A stretch of 36,234 bases of DNA from Deltaproteobacteria bacterium (GCA_020342025.1 CP070840.1:3003961-3040194); one strand, 5' to 3'; shown: positions 15,577 to 24,444, counted from the stretch's first letter. Notes: generated from the sequence alone by a model not told the origin. Program-made: numbers and translations.

Positions 15577-16311
15577 ATGCAAAATTTTGAAACGCTTCTC
15601 AAAGGATCTGCGGATGCCCACGGTCATCTCTGCCCGGGTCAGGTGGTAGGCGTGCGCATGGCCATGCTGGGCTGCCGCCTGATTGGGCTGGATGACCCGC
15701 AGGCCCAAGATCAGATTAAAAAAATTATCGTCTATGTGGAGATGGACCGATGCACATCAGACGCCATTGCTTTTGTGACGGGCGCCAAACTGGGACGACG
15801 GTCGTTGAAGTTCATGGACTACGGCATCATGGCCGCCACCTTTGTGAACCTGGAAACGGGTAAGGCTTACAGGATACTGTCCACAGAGGAAGCGCGTGAT
15901 CTGGTCAGTGTTTATGCGCCGGAGATTAATGAGAAATCCAGGCAACAGCTGGAAGCCTATCTTAAGATGCCGGACAGCGTGCTTTTCCGGGTTCAGCAAG
16001 TTCAAGTGCCCATTAGCGAGTTTGATCTGCCTGGTCCCACGCGGAGCAAGGTTTCCTGCAGCCAGTGTGGGCAGGTGGTTCGCGATCATCGCGAGATGCA
16101 GGTGGACGGGGTGGCGCTTTGCAAACCATGCGCCCACGGTGCCTATTTCAAGAATGCCCAAGAGGTCACTTGGCCGGATATGAGCTGGAGACCACAGTAT
16201 GGGGCAGAATTGACAGTCTTAAGGCGTGCATCTGACGTTCAGAAGATAAAGGATAACGAACTCTGTTCAGGTTCGCCCAATGCTTCCAAGAAGGAGACCC
16301 CATCGTGCTAA
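15577..16311 (+). CDS. FmdE-family protein with zinc ribbon
   Basis: A 244-residue member of the family named after formylmethanofuran dehydrogenase subunit E. The N-terminal FmdE domain has HGHLCPGQVVGVRMA with the conserved histidine and cysteine, DRCTSDAI and a GIMAATFVN strand. A C-terminal zinc ribbon follows: CSQCGQVV, then CKPC at about residues 164-189. It does not show the pathway enzyme; in non-methanogens the family often sits with molybdenum or tungsten cofactor genes. The ATG lacks a good ribosome binding site (AAGGTG is 17 bases away), so translation may be weak or start from a short leader. Its 3' end overlaps the MPT-binding gene by 7 bases. Confidence 0.88.
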   Translation: MQNFETLLKGSADAHGHLCPGQVVGVRMAMLGCRLIGLDDPQAQDQIKKIIVYVEMDRCTSDAIAFVTGAKLGRRSLKFMDYGIMAATFVNLETGKAYRILSTEEARDLVSVYAPEINEKSRQQLEAYLKMPDSVLFRVQQVQVPISEFDLPGPTRSKVSCSQCGQVVRDHREMQVDGVALCKPCAHGAYFKNAQEVTWPDMSWRPQYGAELTVLRRASDVQKIKDNELCSGSPNASKKETPSC

Positions 16312-17336
16312 AAAAGATAAAATTAAAAGAGGCCGTGGGCACCAAATTGGCCCACGATATTACGGAGATACGCCCTGGAGAGTTCAAGGGACCCGCCTTC
16401 CGCAAGGGCCACACGGTCTGTGAGGAGGATCTCTGCCGTCTCCAGCGCCTGGGAAAAAACCATCTTTACGTCATTGACAAAGGGCAAGACGAAATTCATG
16501 AGAACGAGGCAGCCGCTATGCTGGCCAAAGCCCTGGCAGGAGAGGGCATCGTCTGGAAGGATGAGCCACGAGAGGGGAAGATTAACTTGCTTGCGGGTAG
16601 AGATGGCCTGTTTTTGGTCAATACCACTGCCCTTGCTGCCTTCAACATGGTGGAAGAAGTCATGTGCGCAACGCTGCACACCCACACTCTCGTGAAGGAG
16701 GGCACAGCGGTGGCCGCCACCCGCGCCATTCCGTTGGTCATGAAACGGGCACCCATTGAGCGGGCTGCTGCCATTGCTTCGCAGAACGGATCCGTGGTAT
16801 CGGTTCAGCCCTTGCGGCGCGCCCGCGTGGGCCTGGTCATCACGGGCAATGAGGTCTATCATGGTCTCATCGAGGATCGCTTTGCGCCCATTCTCACGGA
16901 AAAGGTGCGTGCTCTGGGCTCTGAGGTGTTGGGCATAGAGTTTGCGCCAGATGATGCCCAGGTCATCGCCAAAGCCATTCGTTCCCTCCTGGACAAGGGC
17001 TGTGATCTGCTCCTATTGAGCGGGGGCATGAGTGTGGACCCAGACGATGTGACGCGACACGGAATTCGGCAAGCGGGTGCCACGGAGTTTCACTATGGCG
17101 CTGCCGTTCTTCCCGGGGCCATGTTTCTTGTGGCCTATTTGGGCGACGTGACGCTTTTAGGTGTGCCCGCTTGTGGTCTCTATCATAAGATAACCGTTTT
17201 GGATCTTATCCTACCTCGCGTCTTGATTGGAGAGCGAATTGGCAAGGCGGAACTTGCCCTATTTGGGCATGGGGGTCTGTGTAAAGACTGTTCAGAATGC
17301 GCGTATCCACACTGTCCTTTCGGTAAAGGCATGTGA
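16305..17336 (+). CDS. Molybdopterin-binding domain protein with cysteine-rich tail
   Basis: A 343-residue protein with a MoaB/MogA-like MPT-binding domain in its C-terminal half: LVITGNEVYHG near residues 177-187, the LLSGGMSVDPDDVT loop near 239-252, and a VLPGAMFLVAYLGDVTLLGVPACG segment. The N-terminal half resembles the domain found in MoeA-like or stand-alone MPT proteins. The end carries LCKDCSECAYPHCPFGK, four cysteines likely to bind a metal or cluster. The start is GTG with AAGGAG eight bases upstream, overlapping fmdE by 7 bases. The pair is a two-gene operon ended by a clear terminator. A role in Mo/W cofactor synthesis or sensing is likely; the exact step is unknown. Confidence 0.85.
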   Translation: MLKKIKLKEAVGTKLAHDITEIRPGEFKGPAFRKGHTVCEEDLCRLQRLGKNHLYVIDKGQDEIHENEAAAMLAKALAGEGIVWKDEPREGKINLLAGRDGLFLVNTTALAAFNMVEEVMCATLHTHTLVKEGTAVAATRAIPLVMKRAPIERAAAIASQNGSVVSVQPLRRARVGLVITGNEVYHGLIEDRFAPILTEKVRALGSEVLGIEFAPDDAQVIAKAIRSLLDKGCDLLLLSGGMSVDPDDVTRHGIRQAGATEFHYGAAVLPGAMFLVAYLGDVTLLGVPACGLYHKITVLDLILPRVLIGERIGKAELALFGHGGLCKDCSECAYPHCPFGKGM

Positions 17337-17418
17337 GGCCCTATCCATAGCCTCTCCATAGAAGCCGGCCAGTCTCTTCGGGCTCCCCTCGTTTGGACCA
17401 ATCCTCATAGAGCCATAG

Positions 17419-17455
17419 AAAAAGCCGTCTGTCTGCAGTGACAGACGGCCTTTTT
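17419..17455. terminator. Bidirectional rho-independent terminator
   Basis: Stem GCCGTCTGTC (17424-17433) pairs with GACAGACGGC (17440-17449) around a 6-base loop, with AAAAA before and TTTTT after. It lies between the convergent MPT-binding gene and the large cytochrome gene and can stop transcription from both sides. Confidence 0.92.
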
Positions 17456-17513
17456 GGGTTGGATAATACTCATAACATGGGCTCCAAAGGGAGTGTCTCT
17501 CTCGGTCTCCTCT

Positions 17514-20048
17514 TCATGATCGTGCCCTACGACGTCGGAAAAACAGGAAATAGATGACGAATAGAGCAACGATCAAGCCAACGATAAACGCGCCAAACAC
17601 CTCCACGTTTGCCGCAACAAACATGGCCCGTATGATGAGTTTCTGGTGCTCCGCATCCGTCTTTGGAATGAGACCAAGGAAACCGCCCACCTTGCTCAGA
17701 ACACGGTAAACGAATCTGCCAGAGGGAATTTCCTTGTGGCAGGAGAGGCAGACGCCCACCCGCTCCATGTGGTCACGTTGATCCTTGCTCAGAGGACCGG
17801 AAAGGGGCCAATGATGCCCAACTGTTTGAAGTTGCTCTCCCTCACGGGTGACCACCTGATCCAGATCCATGGGTAAATCAGGAACAGGGCTGATCTGAAA
17901 TTCAGCGGTTTTCGTGATCAGCTGGGCCTTCTCATTCATGATATCCACGTAAACGCCCCGCGAGTATTGCCGCAAGTATCGGCCATCATGCGTCCCATAT
18001 CCCAGGGCTTTAGCGGTGGCGTGACAGGAAGTACATTCACGCGCCTGGCGGTCCGTGGTGTGAGGCATGACTGGAGCCATGTCGAGACCCCTCTGACCCT
18101 GAGCACCACCACCTTCCAGTCCAGGTGACGTTCTCCAGATCTTGTTGTGAATGAGCGTTTCCCCATCCGGCCCGACCACAGTCGTGATCTGCTGGCAGCC
18201 GGGTATAAGCGGGCTCACCCGCCCTTCGCCGTTAATCCCAAGGACGGGGTTTTCCCACCGCAGGTAGGAGCGGTTTTCTGATGTGCTTCCGAAGGCAACG
18301 CCCGGTGCCACTGGGGGTTTGGCGTCGCGCATGGATTCGGCCGTGTGACCATCCGGAAAATGGGCGTTGCCGGCGGCTACCCAGTCCGTCTTCCCCTTCT
18401 TCCCGGAGAAGTTCACATTCACATGGCAACCATAGCACTGGGGAGCCCACGCTGAATGGCAGCCGTAACACTCGATCTTTTCCAAATGCTCAGGGGTCTG
18501 AATTTTAGCAGCCAAGACGGCACCCTTATTCTGCCATTTATCCTTCAGCCGAAGGGAGTTCAGGGTGGGGACCTCATAGTCCAGTCCACTGGCCGAATGC
18601 ACGATCACTCTGTCGCCGTCCCGCACCACGTTCCCAAAGGGATTGCCCCGTGCGGTGAGTAGGTAGCCATCCTGGGGCGGATACTTGGTACCGAACTTGG
18701 CCTGGTTTTCCAGAAGCGCGTTGGTCAAGCCTCGCGGTTGCTTCGTATCCAGTTCCCGGCCAAATTCATCACCCCACCCCAGTGGCAGTTCCCAGGGGTA
18801 CATGGTGGCGATGCCGTGGCAGTCCGAGCACTCAATTTCCACGTTGGCCAGTAATGTCCCAGTGATATTGCCGTTGCCATGAAGGGATGTGGTCGCGTGG
18901 CAATCCTGGCAGAGAAGTCCGCCTTCGGGATTGCCTTCCCTGGATTTGAGTTGGTGGTGAACGTCGTCCTTGATAAACTGGTAGAACTTGGTGTGTAGCT
19001 TGGACTGCTTCTTCCCCTTGGCTCTATAGGGGCTCCCGTAAGGAAACTCCATGAGGCCTTGGAAAGAGACGCCGATACGTTTGCCCCGGTTGTGGCAGGA
19101 AACGCAGGTTTCATGGGGAATTCCCGAATAGACCATCCCGTTGGCCAAGACCTTGACCTCGCGTGATGACTGCATGGTGTGGACCATGGCATGGCCCGTC
19201 TCGTCACGTTTGACCGTCTCATCAGCCCCTTCGTAAAGACCCGCATTGTTGTATGGGATGTGACAGGCGGCACAGCCCATCCCGCGGAAGTCGCCTCGCC
19301 GGTTGCGTCCTTTGACGCCAACGTGACAGCGTTGGCAATCCGTTCGGAGATAGGTATAGATGGCTTCCCAAGGATTCTTCTTAAGCGATTCCAGATTGGT
19401 TTTGGGGACCTGGACCAGTTTTGACGGAAAATTGTCCGGGTACTTTTTCATAAGCGCTTGAGTGTATTCCTTGTATGCCCCTGTCCCAAAGACCGGTTCG
19501 GGGCCATCGGGATCATCCACGTCGTAATTACCATACTTTTTCGCATAACCCGTTCCCGCCGGGCCCCAGCCCCAAATCGCACCCTGAATTTTACCCGCTT
19601 CGGTCTGCATGATGGAACGGTATTGGGCATATACATATTGTTCATGACACTGACCGCAAATCTTCTCATTGACCCAGACAGAGGCGGAATGGAGCACAAA
19701 GGTATCCAGGGGACTTCCGTCTGGTGCATCGGTATGCGCCTTTTTCGCATCCTTTTCTTCAGCGGGATCGCCGCCATGACAAACCACACAACCGTTGGGA
19801 TCTCCTAGTTTCTTCCCACTAGCATAGATCTCTTTGGCCATTCTGGAGTTGTGTGCCCGAATCGGCTCGATACCGCCGTGGCACTTATTTGGCGCAAGGC
19901 ACCCGGTGTCCGGGGCAGGATACCTTTTGGGATCCATCTCCGGCAGAGGAGATTCGGCGCCAAATGCTTGTAACGAAAAAATGAGGAGGAGAGATGAACA
20001 CAGGAAGAAAAAATAACCAGTTGCGATCCTTCTCGCTGGATATTGCAT
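17514..20048 (-). CDS. Large multiheme cytochrome c, 11-12 hemes, membrane-anchored
   Basis: About 844 residues. An N-terminal signal sequence (YFFFLCSSLLLIFSLQAFGA) is followed by eleven CXXCH motifs in order: CVVCH, CGQCH, CQRCH, CAACH, CVSCH, CQDCH, CSDCH, CYGCH, CYGCH, CTSCH, CLSCH. An earlier CLAPNKCH (C-x5-C-H) near residue 50 may bind a twelfth heme in an unusual way. A C-terminal helix (VFGAFIVGLIVALFVIYFLFF) and an arginine-rich end anchor it in the inner membrane with the hemes in the periplasm. ATG at 20048 is preferred over TTG at 20054. It converges on the MPT gene and stands alone. A role in periplasmic electron transfer is secure; partners are not known. Confidence 0.88.
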   Translation of the reverse strand: MQYPARRIATGYFFFLCSSLLLIFSLQAFGAESPLPEMDPKRYPAPDTGCLAPNKCHGGIEPIRAHNSRMAKEIYASGKKLGDPNGCVVCHGGDPAEEKDAKKAHTDAPDGSPLDTFVLHSASVWVNEKICGQCHEQYVYAQYRSIMQTEAGKIQGAIWGWGPAGTGYAKKYGNYDVDDPDGPEPVFGTGAYKEYTQALMKKYPDNFPSKLVQVPKTNLESLKKNPWEAIYTYLRTDCQRCHVGVKGRNRRGDFRGMGCAACHIPYNNAGLYEGADETVKRDETGHAMVHTMQSSREVKVLANGMVYSGIPHETCVSCHNRGKRIGVSFQGLMEFPYGSPYRAKGKKQSKLHTKFYQFIKDDVHHQLKSREGNPEGGLLCQDCHATTSLHGNGNITGTLLANVEIECSDCHGIATMYPWELPLGWGDEFGRELDTKQPRGLTNALLENQAKFGTKYPPQDGYLLTARGNPFGNVVRDGDRVIVHSASGLDYEVPTLNSLRLKDKWQNKGAVLAAKIQTPEHLEKIECYGCHSAWAPQCYGCHVNVNFSGKKGKTDWVAAGNAHFPDGHTAESMRDAKPPVAPGVAFGSTSENRSYLRWENPVLGINGEGRVSPLIPGCQQITTVVGPDGETLIHNKIWRTSPGLEGGGAQGQRGLDMAPVMPHTTDRQARECTSCHATAKALGYGTHDGRYLRQYSRGVYVDIMNEKAQLITKTAEFQISPVPDLPMDLDQVVTREGEQLQTVGHHWPLSGPLSKDQRDHMERVGVCLSCHKEIPSGRFVYRVLSKVGGFLGLIPKTDAEHQKLIIRAMFVAANVEVFGAFIVGLIVALFVIYFLFFRRRRARS

Positions 20049-20110
20049 AGTCAAACTCTCGCTTTCTTAATGTTCACAACTGTGGGGAAGTCTTCGACGG
20101 AAAGAAAAAA

Positions 20111-20143
20111 GCCTCTAAGGAACCTTAATAACACCTTAGAGGC
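20111..20143 (-). terminator. Rho-independent terminator after the seleno-rhodanese gene
   Basis: Arms GCCTCTAAGG (20111-20120) and CCTTAGAGGC (20134-20143) form a perfect 10-bp stem. On the minus strand the stem is followed by TTTTTTCTTTC. It lies downstream of the rhodanese gene and upstream of the cytochrome start, insulating the two. Confidence 0.9.
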
Positions 20144-20299
20144 TTTCATTTGGGCAATTTCAAGATCACTTCCATTATAATCCACTCCCAAATTTTGTGA
20201 ATTATATTATGGATTGCTTTACCGTCAATTACTCATGCCTATTGGCTTCCCGTACCACTCGGTTGTACCTAAGTCAAGACAGATTTCAGGGTCTTTTCC

Positions 20300-20704
20300 C
20301 TATTTTTCCTCCGTCGGGTATTTGGACCTGAACCATTCGTGCCAACCGCCTTTAAGGGCGTAGACTTTTGTGTAACCCATCTTCATAAGCTTCTGTGCCG
20401 TCCAGGCACTGGTGGCTTCGTTGGGTCAGGCGCAGTAAAGGACAAGGGTTTTATCCTTGGCATATTTTGCAGCCCAGGAATCCACATTATCGGAACTCGC
20501 TCTGACTGCACCCTTTATCTTGAACTCACTCGCTTTCCAGTCACCGCCCGTTCTCACATCCAAGATAATCACATCAGGGTCAGCCAGCCTCTCTTTCAGC
20601 GCCTCCTTTGACATTCTAGGGACATCAACGGCCAGGGCTGTCCAGGCCCCCATGAGTATCAGACTCAAGGCCACGACCGTAATACTTAACATTTGCTTTC
20701 TCAT
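20300..20704 (-). CDS. Rhodanese-like protein with in-frame UGA (candidate selenocysteine)
   Basis: A single rhodanese domain of 134 residues if the UGA at 20426-20428 is read as selenocysteine. An N-terminal signal peptide (MLSITVVALSLILMGAWTALA) is followed by VIILDVRTGGDW, the family's aspartate-arginine element. The active-site loop then reads LYCA-UGA-PNEATSAWTA. Translation continues in frame for 40 more residues through MGYTKVYALKGGWHEW, the usual rhodanese C terminus, to TAG at 20300. Relatives carry cysteine at the UGA position (YCACPNEA-type loops), so Sec replaces a Cys next to or at the sulfur-carrying residue and gives a C-x-U pair. The start follows GGAGGCCAAGAT. A hairpin fitting a bacterial SECIS starts right after the UGA. 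The alternative, a nonsense mutation, is less likely given the intact downstream frame. Confidence 0.85.
20387..20418 (-). promoter_or_regulatory. SECIS-like hairpin directly after the UGA
   Basis: On the mRNA, sixteen bases after the UGA comes GUGCC-UGGAC-GGCAC, a perfect 5-bp stem with a 5-base loop holding G at loop positions 2 and 3. Below it, AAGC (20415-20418) pairs with GCUU (20387-20390) across a 5/4 internal loop. Position, size and the guanines fit the bacterial SECIS recognised by SelB. The stem also codes for AWTA, so it is constrained by the protein. Confidence 0.7.
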
Positions 20705-20842
20705 ATCTTGGCCTCCTCCATTGTATTCATTCTCGCATCCAAAATAAGAGGGCAGAATACCCCTACCGTAAGGCGAGGTTACGCGTGCCCTACGAAGAGA
20801 AAATAACCACTCCACGTCCAATGGCAACACCTACCCCTTATT

Positions 20843-22147
20843 CTAGGAAGAAAGGCTCTTTTCTCTTCTCTGGGTCAGACGAATCAAGAAAAAGGCAAAT
20901 ATGCTGACAGTGACAAGCACAACAAGGATGGATTTCATGAGGATAGCACCTTCAGACGCGGTCCACAACAGGCCAGTAAGTCCCATGAGCAGCGTTAAGG
21001 CACCAACGATCGGCATTACAGGGGAGACAAAGAGCTGAAAAGGAGGGAATCGTCCAGGACTTCGCCATCTCATAATCAGGATGGAAACATGCATCGTCGC
21101 ATAGTGGAGCAACCAGAACCAGATGGCAGCCTTTATATAAGTTTCGATCTGCGGTTTTCCCGCCATGCCTGTGGCCATCATAGCTGCTATCCCCAGGCCC
21201 AGAAGAATGAGCGGAATGGATAAGCGTTTCGGTCCTAAGCAGAAAACGGAGGGCAGCAGATTCTGATTGGTCATAGCAGAGATCATCCGGGATACGGCCA
21301 TGAGCAAGGCATTCACCGCTGCACAGCTCCCGGCCATTACCACCAATCCCATGATGACCCTTCCGCTCTGCCCCATGATCTGCCTTGCCGCAAGCATGTG
21401 GGGGACGGTAGTATCTGCCAATTTACTGGGAGTTACATATTTAAGGGAAACGAGACCCCATAAAGCGAGAATAATGGCGGCCAAAAGGAGCCCAAAAATC
21501 ATCGAACGGATCAGTTTCATGGGATGATGGCGATCGTTTCCTTTTGCAAAAATAGCCAGATCAAACCCCACAAAGAGAACAAGACCAAAAAGGATCACTC
21601 GGCTTATGCGGAAAGGATCCGGATTTGAGGCTTCAAAGTTGAGAGGGGCCTTTCCCAGATGCAACAGACCTACGATGGACAGAAGGAGGAGCCCCAGAAA
21701 TGTGAAGACTGCAAAGAAGATCTGTGCCGTGTTTGAAACCCTAGGGCCCAGGAAATTTATGAGCAACAGGAATCCCAGCAGACAGAAAGAGAACCCCAGA
21801 TTGGGAAACCAGAGGATGAAGATTTCATTAAATGCATAGCCGGCGGTGGCAAGGATGCTGGTAGCGACACAGAGGGTGAATAGGACCCTCGAACAAAGAG
21901 GGAGAACGAGGGCAGGAGTATGACCGATTGACTCCTTTAAGAGTCGGGCCTCCCCATCCGGCCCGGGAAAATGAAGGGATAGCTCTCCAAAACTGAGAGC
22001 CGTAAAGAGGTGTACCACCAAGCCGGTGAGTATAATAACCAAGAAGGAGGCTCCCGCCATCCCCATGTTGTTTCCCAAGATCGTCAGGGGTCCCGGAGAG
22101 AGTAAAAGGCCCATGGCTATGGCAATCAGGGATAGTGAAATCATCAT
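20843..22147 (-). CDS. APC-superfamily permease
   Basis: A 434-residue integral membrane protein with about twelve hydrophobic segments and the amino acid-polyamine-organocation layout: an early GPLTILGNNMG helix, SFGELSLHFPGPDGEARLL after helix 2, and a conserved small-residue run VMAGSCAAVNALLMAVSRMISAM in the middle corresponding to helix 8. It would transport amino acids or related cations across the inner membrane; the substrate cannot be read from the sequence. Its gene ends 138 bases before the seleno-rhodanese start and follows the cyclase gene by 70 bases, so co-transcription is possible. No strong ribosome binding site is seen. Confidence 0.82.
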   Translation of the reverse strand: MMISLSLIAIAMGLLLSPGPLTILGNNMGMAGASFLVIILTGLVVHLFTALSFGELSLHFPGPDGEARLLKESIGHTPALVLPLCSRVLFTLCVATSILATAGYAFNEIFILWFPNLGFSFCLLGFLLLINFLGPRVSNTAQIFFAVFTFLGLLLLSIVGLLHLGKAPLNFEASNPDPFRISRVILFGLVLFVGFDLAIFAKGNDRHHPMKLIRSMIFGLLLAAIILALWGLVSLKYVTPSKLADTTVPHMLAARQIMGQSGRVIMGLVVMAGSCAAVNALLMAVSRMISAMTNQNLLPSVFCLGPKRLSIPLILLGLGIAAMMATGMAGKPQIETYIKAAIWFWLLHYATMHVSILIMRWRSPGRFPPFQLFVSPVMPIVGALTLLMGLTGLLWTASEGAILMKSILVVLVTVSIFAFFLIRLTQRREKSLSS

Positions 22148-22217
22148 CTCTTGCTACTGAGGAATAATGTCATTAAGAATATCTTTTTTGCAGGCAGGAA
22201 GGAACTGTCCAGGATGG

Positions 22218-23411
22218 CTAAGTATCCGTTCGATGTAGTTCACCCTTTAAGGAATAAATCCTCATGGGGTCGTCTAAGCCTTTGATGTGAACCTGCCCAA
22301 GATCAAAGATGGGCCACAGTCCTTCCACCAACTGTTTCGTCTCTTCCCCTAACAGAATATCTCCGCCCTTCGCATAATCTGCCAGGCGGGCCGCCAGATT
22401 CGTTACAGGGCCGGTTGCCGTGTAGGTCATACGTGTGTCCAGGGACCCCTTAAACTGAGTCAATCCCACCAGGGCCATGCCGGAATTGATCCCCATGTTC
22501 ACGGGTATGGGTTGAGATCCTCCTTTTATATCCTTAAAGATTTGGTGGCTTATCCGGTCAATATCAAAGGCGGCCTTTATGGCGTTGATAGCGTTCGCTT
22601 TGGGATTGTAGTTCTTAAAGATGATCATGAGTCCGTCTCCCGCGGTCTCGTTGATATCCCCGCCTGACCTGTGGATAGGGTCAACGAAGCTGGAAAACAT
22701 CTTTTCCACAATCTCATTGATCTCAATCTCTGATCGATGAGCGCTGAGCCTCGTATATCCTTCTAAATCCAGGAATAAGACCGTAACGTTCTTTTTCTCT
22801 TTCTCCAGGTTCAGCGACTCAGGTTCATTTTCCACCATCTGCCGTACAGATTGGGGCACGAAGGGTGAAAGGTGGGTGAGCATCTGATTGATCCTGATTT
22901 TTTCCTGTGTCACTTCCCAGTGCTTTTTGGCGTTTAGAATGGCATTACCTACCGTTTCTGAAAGATCTCTCATCATGAAGAAGTCCTTACTCGTGAAGCG
23001 CGTCCCGGGTTTGGATACCACGCTGACCACAGCTAAGATCTCATCATTAACAAAAACGGGAATAGCCGCTTCTGGCCCCACCGCTACCTGAAAGTCATCA
23101 TGTCTCAAGACGGGGTCAGCCCTTGAAACCACCACCCCTTTTCTCTTGTCCAGGGCCTTTTGAATGGCGGTCCGACTTCGTTTGCAAAGCAGGCAATTGA
23201 CGGGCCTGTCGTAGAGGGCACACTGAAGAGGTCGGGTATACTTCTGGGCCTCAGGATCCAACAGAAGAATACATGCCTCCATCGCAGAAGGGACCAGATT
23301 CCTCGCCTCCTCCCTCAACTTTTCAAGAATGTCATTCACCTCATTGAACGAAGCGATTTTTTGGGCGAGGCGCCTCTGGGCTTCAAATCTCTCTTTATAA
23401 TATTTTTTCAT
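22218..23411 (-). CDS. GAF-domain class III nucleotidyl cyclase
   Basis: A 397-residue signalling protein. A GAF domain occupies about residues 20-170, with a CLLCKRSRTA segment carrying a CxxC pair that could sense metal or redox state. The C-terminal class III cyclase domain has LFLDLEGYTRLS and GGDINETAGDGLMIIF with the two metal-binding aspartates, and TYTATGPVTNLAARL with the transition-state asparagine and arginine. It should make cAMP or cGMP; the base-selecting residues were not resolved. No membrane segment is present, so it is cytoplasmic. The start lies ten bases after the MetE-like gene, so they probably share an mRNA. Confidence 0.9.
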   Translation of the reverse strand: MKKYYKERFEAQRRLAQKIASFNEVNDILEKLREEARNLVPSAMEACILLLDPEAQKYTRPLQCALYDRPVNCLLCKRSRTAIQKALDKRKGVVVSRADPVLRHDDFQVAVGPEAAIPVFVNDEILAVVSVVSKPGTRFTSKDFFMMRDLSETVGNAILNAKKHWEVTQEKIRINQMLTHLSPFVPQSVRQMVENEPESLNLEKEKKNVTVLFLDLEGYTRLSAHRSEIEINEIVEKMFSSFVDPIHRSGGDINETAGDGLMIIFKNYNPKANAINAIKAAFDIDRISHQIFKDIKGGSQPIPVNMGINSGMALVGLTQFKGSLDTRMTYTATGPVTNLAARLADYAKGGDILLGEETKQLVEGLWPIFDLGQVHIKGLDDPMRIYSLKGELHRTDT

Positions 23412-23421
23412 CGCAACACGT

Positions 23422-24444
23422 CTAAAGGTGATATTTTTCGCGAAGCCGTCTGGATAAGCTTTTGATCACCTTGAATGCCTCCTCCACAGTCTTTTCTCCA
23501 TCAGGATTCACCAAACAGCAGGTGGCCGGAGAAAGCAGACTCCGTGACAAAAGGAATTCAAGATCAATGCTCCTCTTTCCAAGAATGTTCCATATCTCCT
23601 CCAATCTTTTTTCCAGAGAGTCTACGTTTTCCGCCTCAAAAGGTTCAAAATTGGTGGGCACAATGCCCCACACAAGAACCCCCCCTCTCTCCAAGAATTT
23701 CTTGATGGATTCTCCATAGGACGCAAAGACCTCCCCATTTGAATAGACGTCCAGGGAGAGAATATCCAGATCAAGCCCCAAGAGAAAATCCCAATCCGGA
23801 TTGCCGCATAGATGCACCCCGCGGGGCCGCTGAAGCATCGAGAAAAAGGCCTCCATGTCACCCTTGGCCGCCATATCGCTATAACCTGTCATGGCACTGA
23901 ACAGGAACTGCAGCCCCGGTTCATCTATAAACATGAAGGCATTGGGATTGCGCTTTGTCAGTCGTTCTAACTGGGCGTTTACCCGTTTGGCCATGAACTC
24001 CAGCATAAAGGGCCGGACCGTGTCATCAAAGAGAATGGGCCGATCATCCTGATCCAAGACATTGAAACCGAAGCTGATGGGCCCTTCAAGTTGTCCCCGA
24101 ATGGCCGCCCGGCCGGATAAATCAAGCGCTAAAAAACGGCTGTAAACCACGGAGTAGGTTTCGCTCACATCAAAATATTCCGGTTCTTCAAAGTGGGCCA
24201 GCGCGTCTTCCAATTGAGCGGTAAATTTATCCATGGAAAAGCGCAGGGTGCGTTTTTCCAGGTCAAGGAGAATCCCCGGGAAATGTTCTGAAGCCTGGAC
24301 ATACATGTCCTCATAGTAACTGTAGCGGGGGAGTTGCGGCCAGAATGGCACATCCATGGAGAGGGCAACCTGAAGGGCCCGATCCACGTCTCTATGGGGC
24401 ATGACGGCCATGGCCGTGGTGAGAAGATTGCCTGGAATAGTCAT
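23422..24444 (-). CDS. MetE-like (UROD/MetE superfamily) methyltransferase
   Basis: A 340-residue TIM-barrel protein resembling the C-terminal half of cobalamin-independent methionine synthase and short core MetE proteins. Zinc-ligand candidates are the histidine and cysteine of RGVHLCGNPDWD near residue 212 and the cysteines of LLSPATCCLVNPDGEKTVEEAF near 310, followed by the acidic tail typical of MetE. FIDEPGLQF near 173 is a barrel strand with the conserved glutamate. The N-terminal folate-binding half of full MetE is absent, so a methylated corrinoid protein may be the methyl donor; that is inference. Its neighbours are a DUF364 protein upstream and the nucleotidyl cyclase downstream. 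Confidence 0.82.
   Translation of the reverse strand: MTIPGNLLTTAMAVMPHRDVDRALQVALSMDVPFWPQLPRYSYYEDMYVQASEHFPGILLDLEKRTLRFSMDKFTAQLEDALAHFEEPEYFDVSETYSVVYSRFLALDLSGRAAIRGQLEGPISFGFNVLDQDDRPILFDDTVRPFMLEFMAKRVNAQLERLTKRNPNAFMFIDEPGLQFLFSAMTGYSDMAAKGDMEAFFSMLQRPRGVHLCGNPDWDFLLGLDLDILSLDVYSNGEVFASYGESIKKFLERGGVLVWGIVPTNFEPFEAENVDSLEKRLEEIWNILGKRSIDLEFLLSRSLLSPATCCLVNPDGEKTVEEAFKVIKSLSRRLREKYHL

Noticed and set aside
20426..20830. Rhodanese gene as a truncated pseudogene ending at the UGA
   Set aside because: The downstream frame encodes the expected rhodanese C terminus without further damage, and a SECIS-like hairpin follows the UGA.
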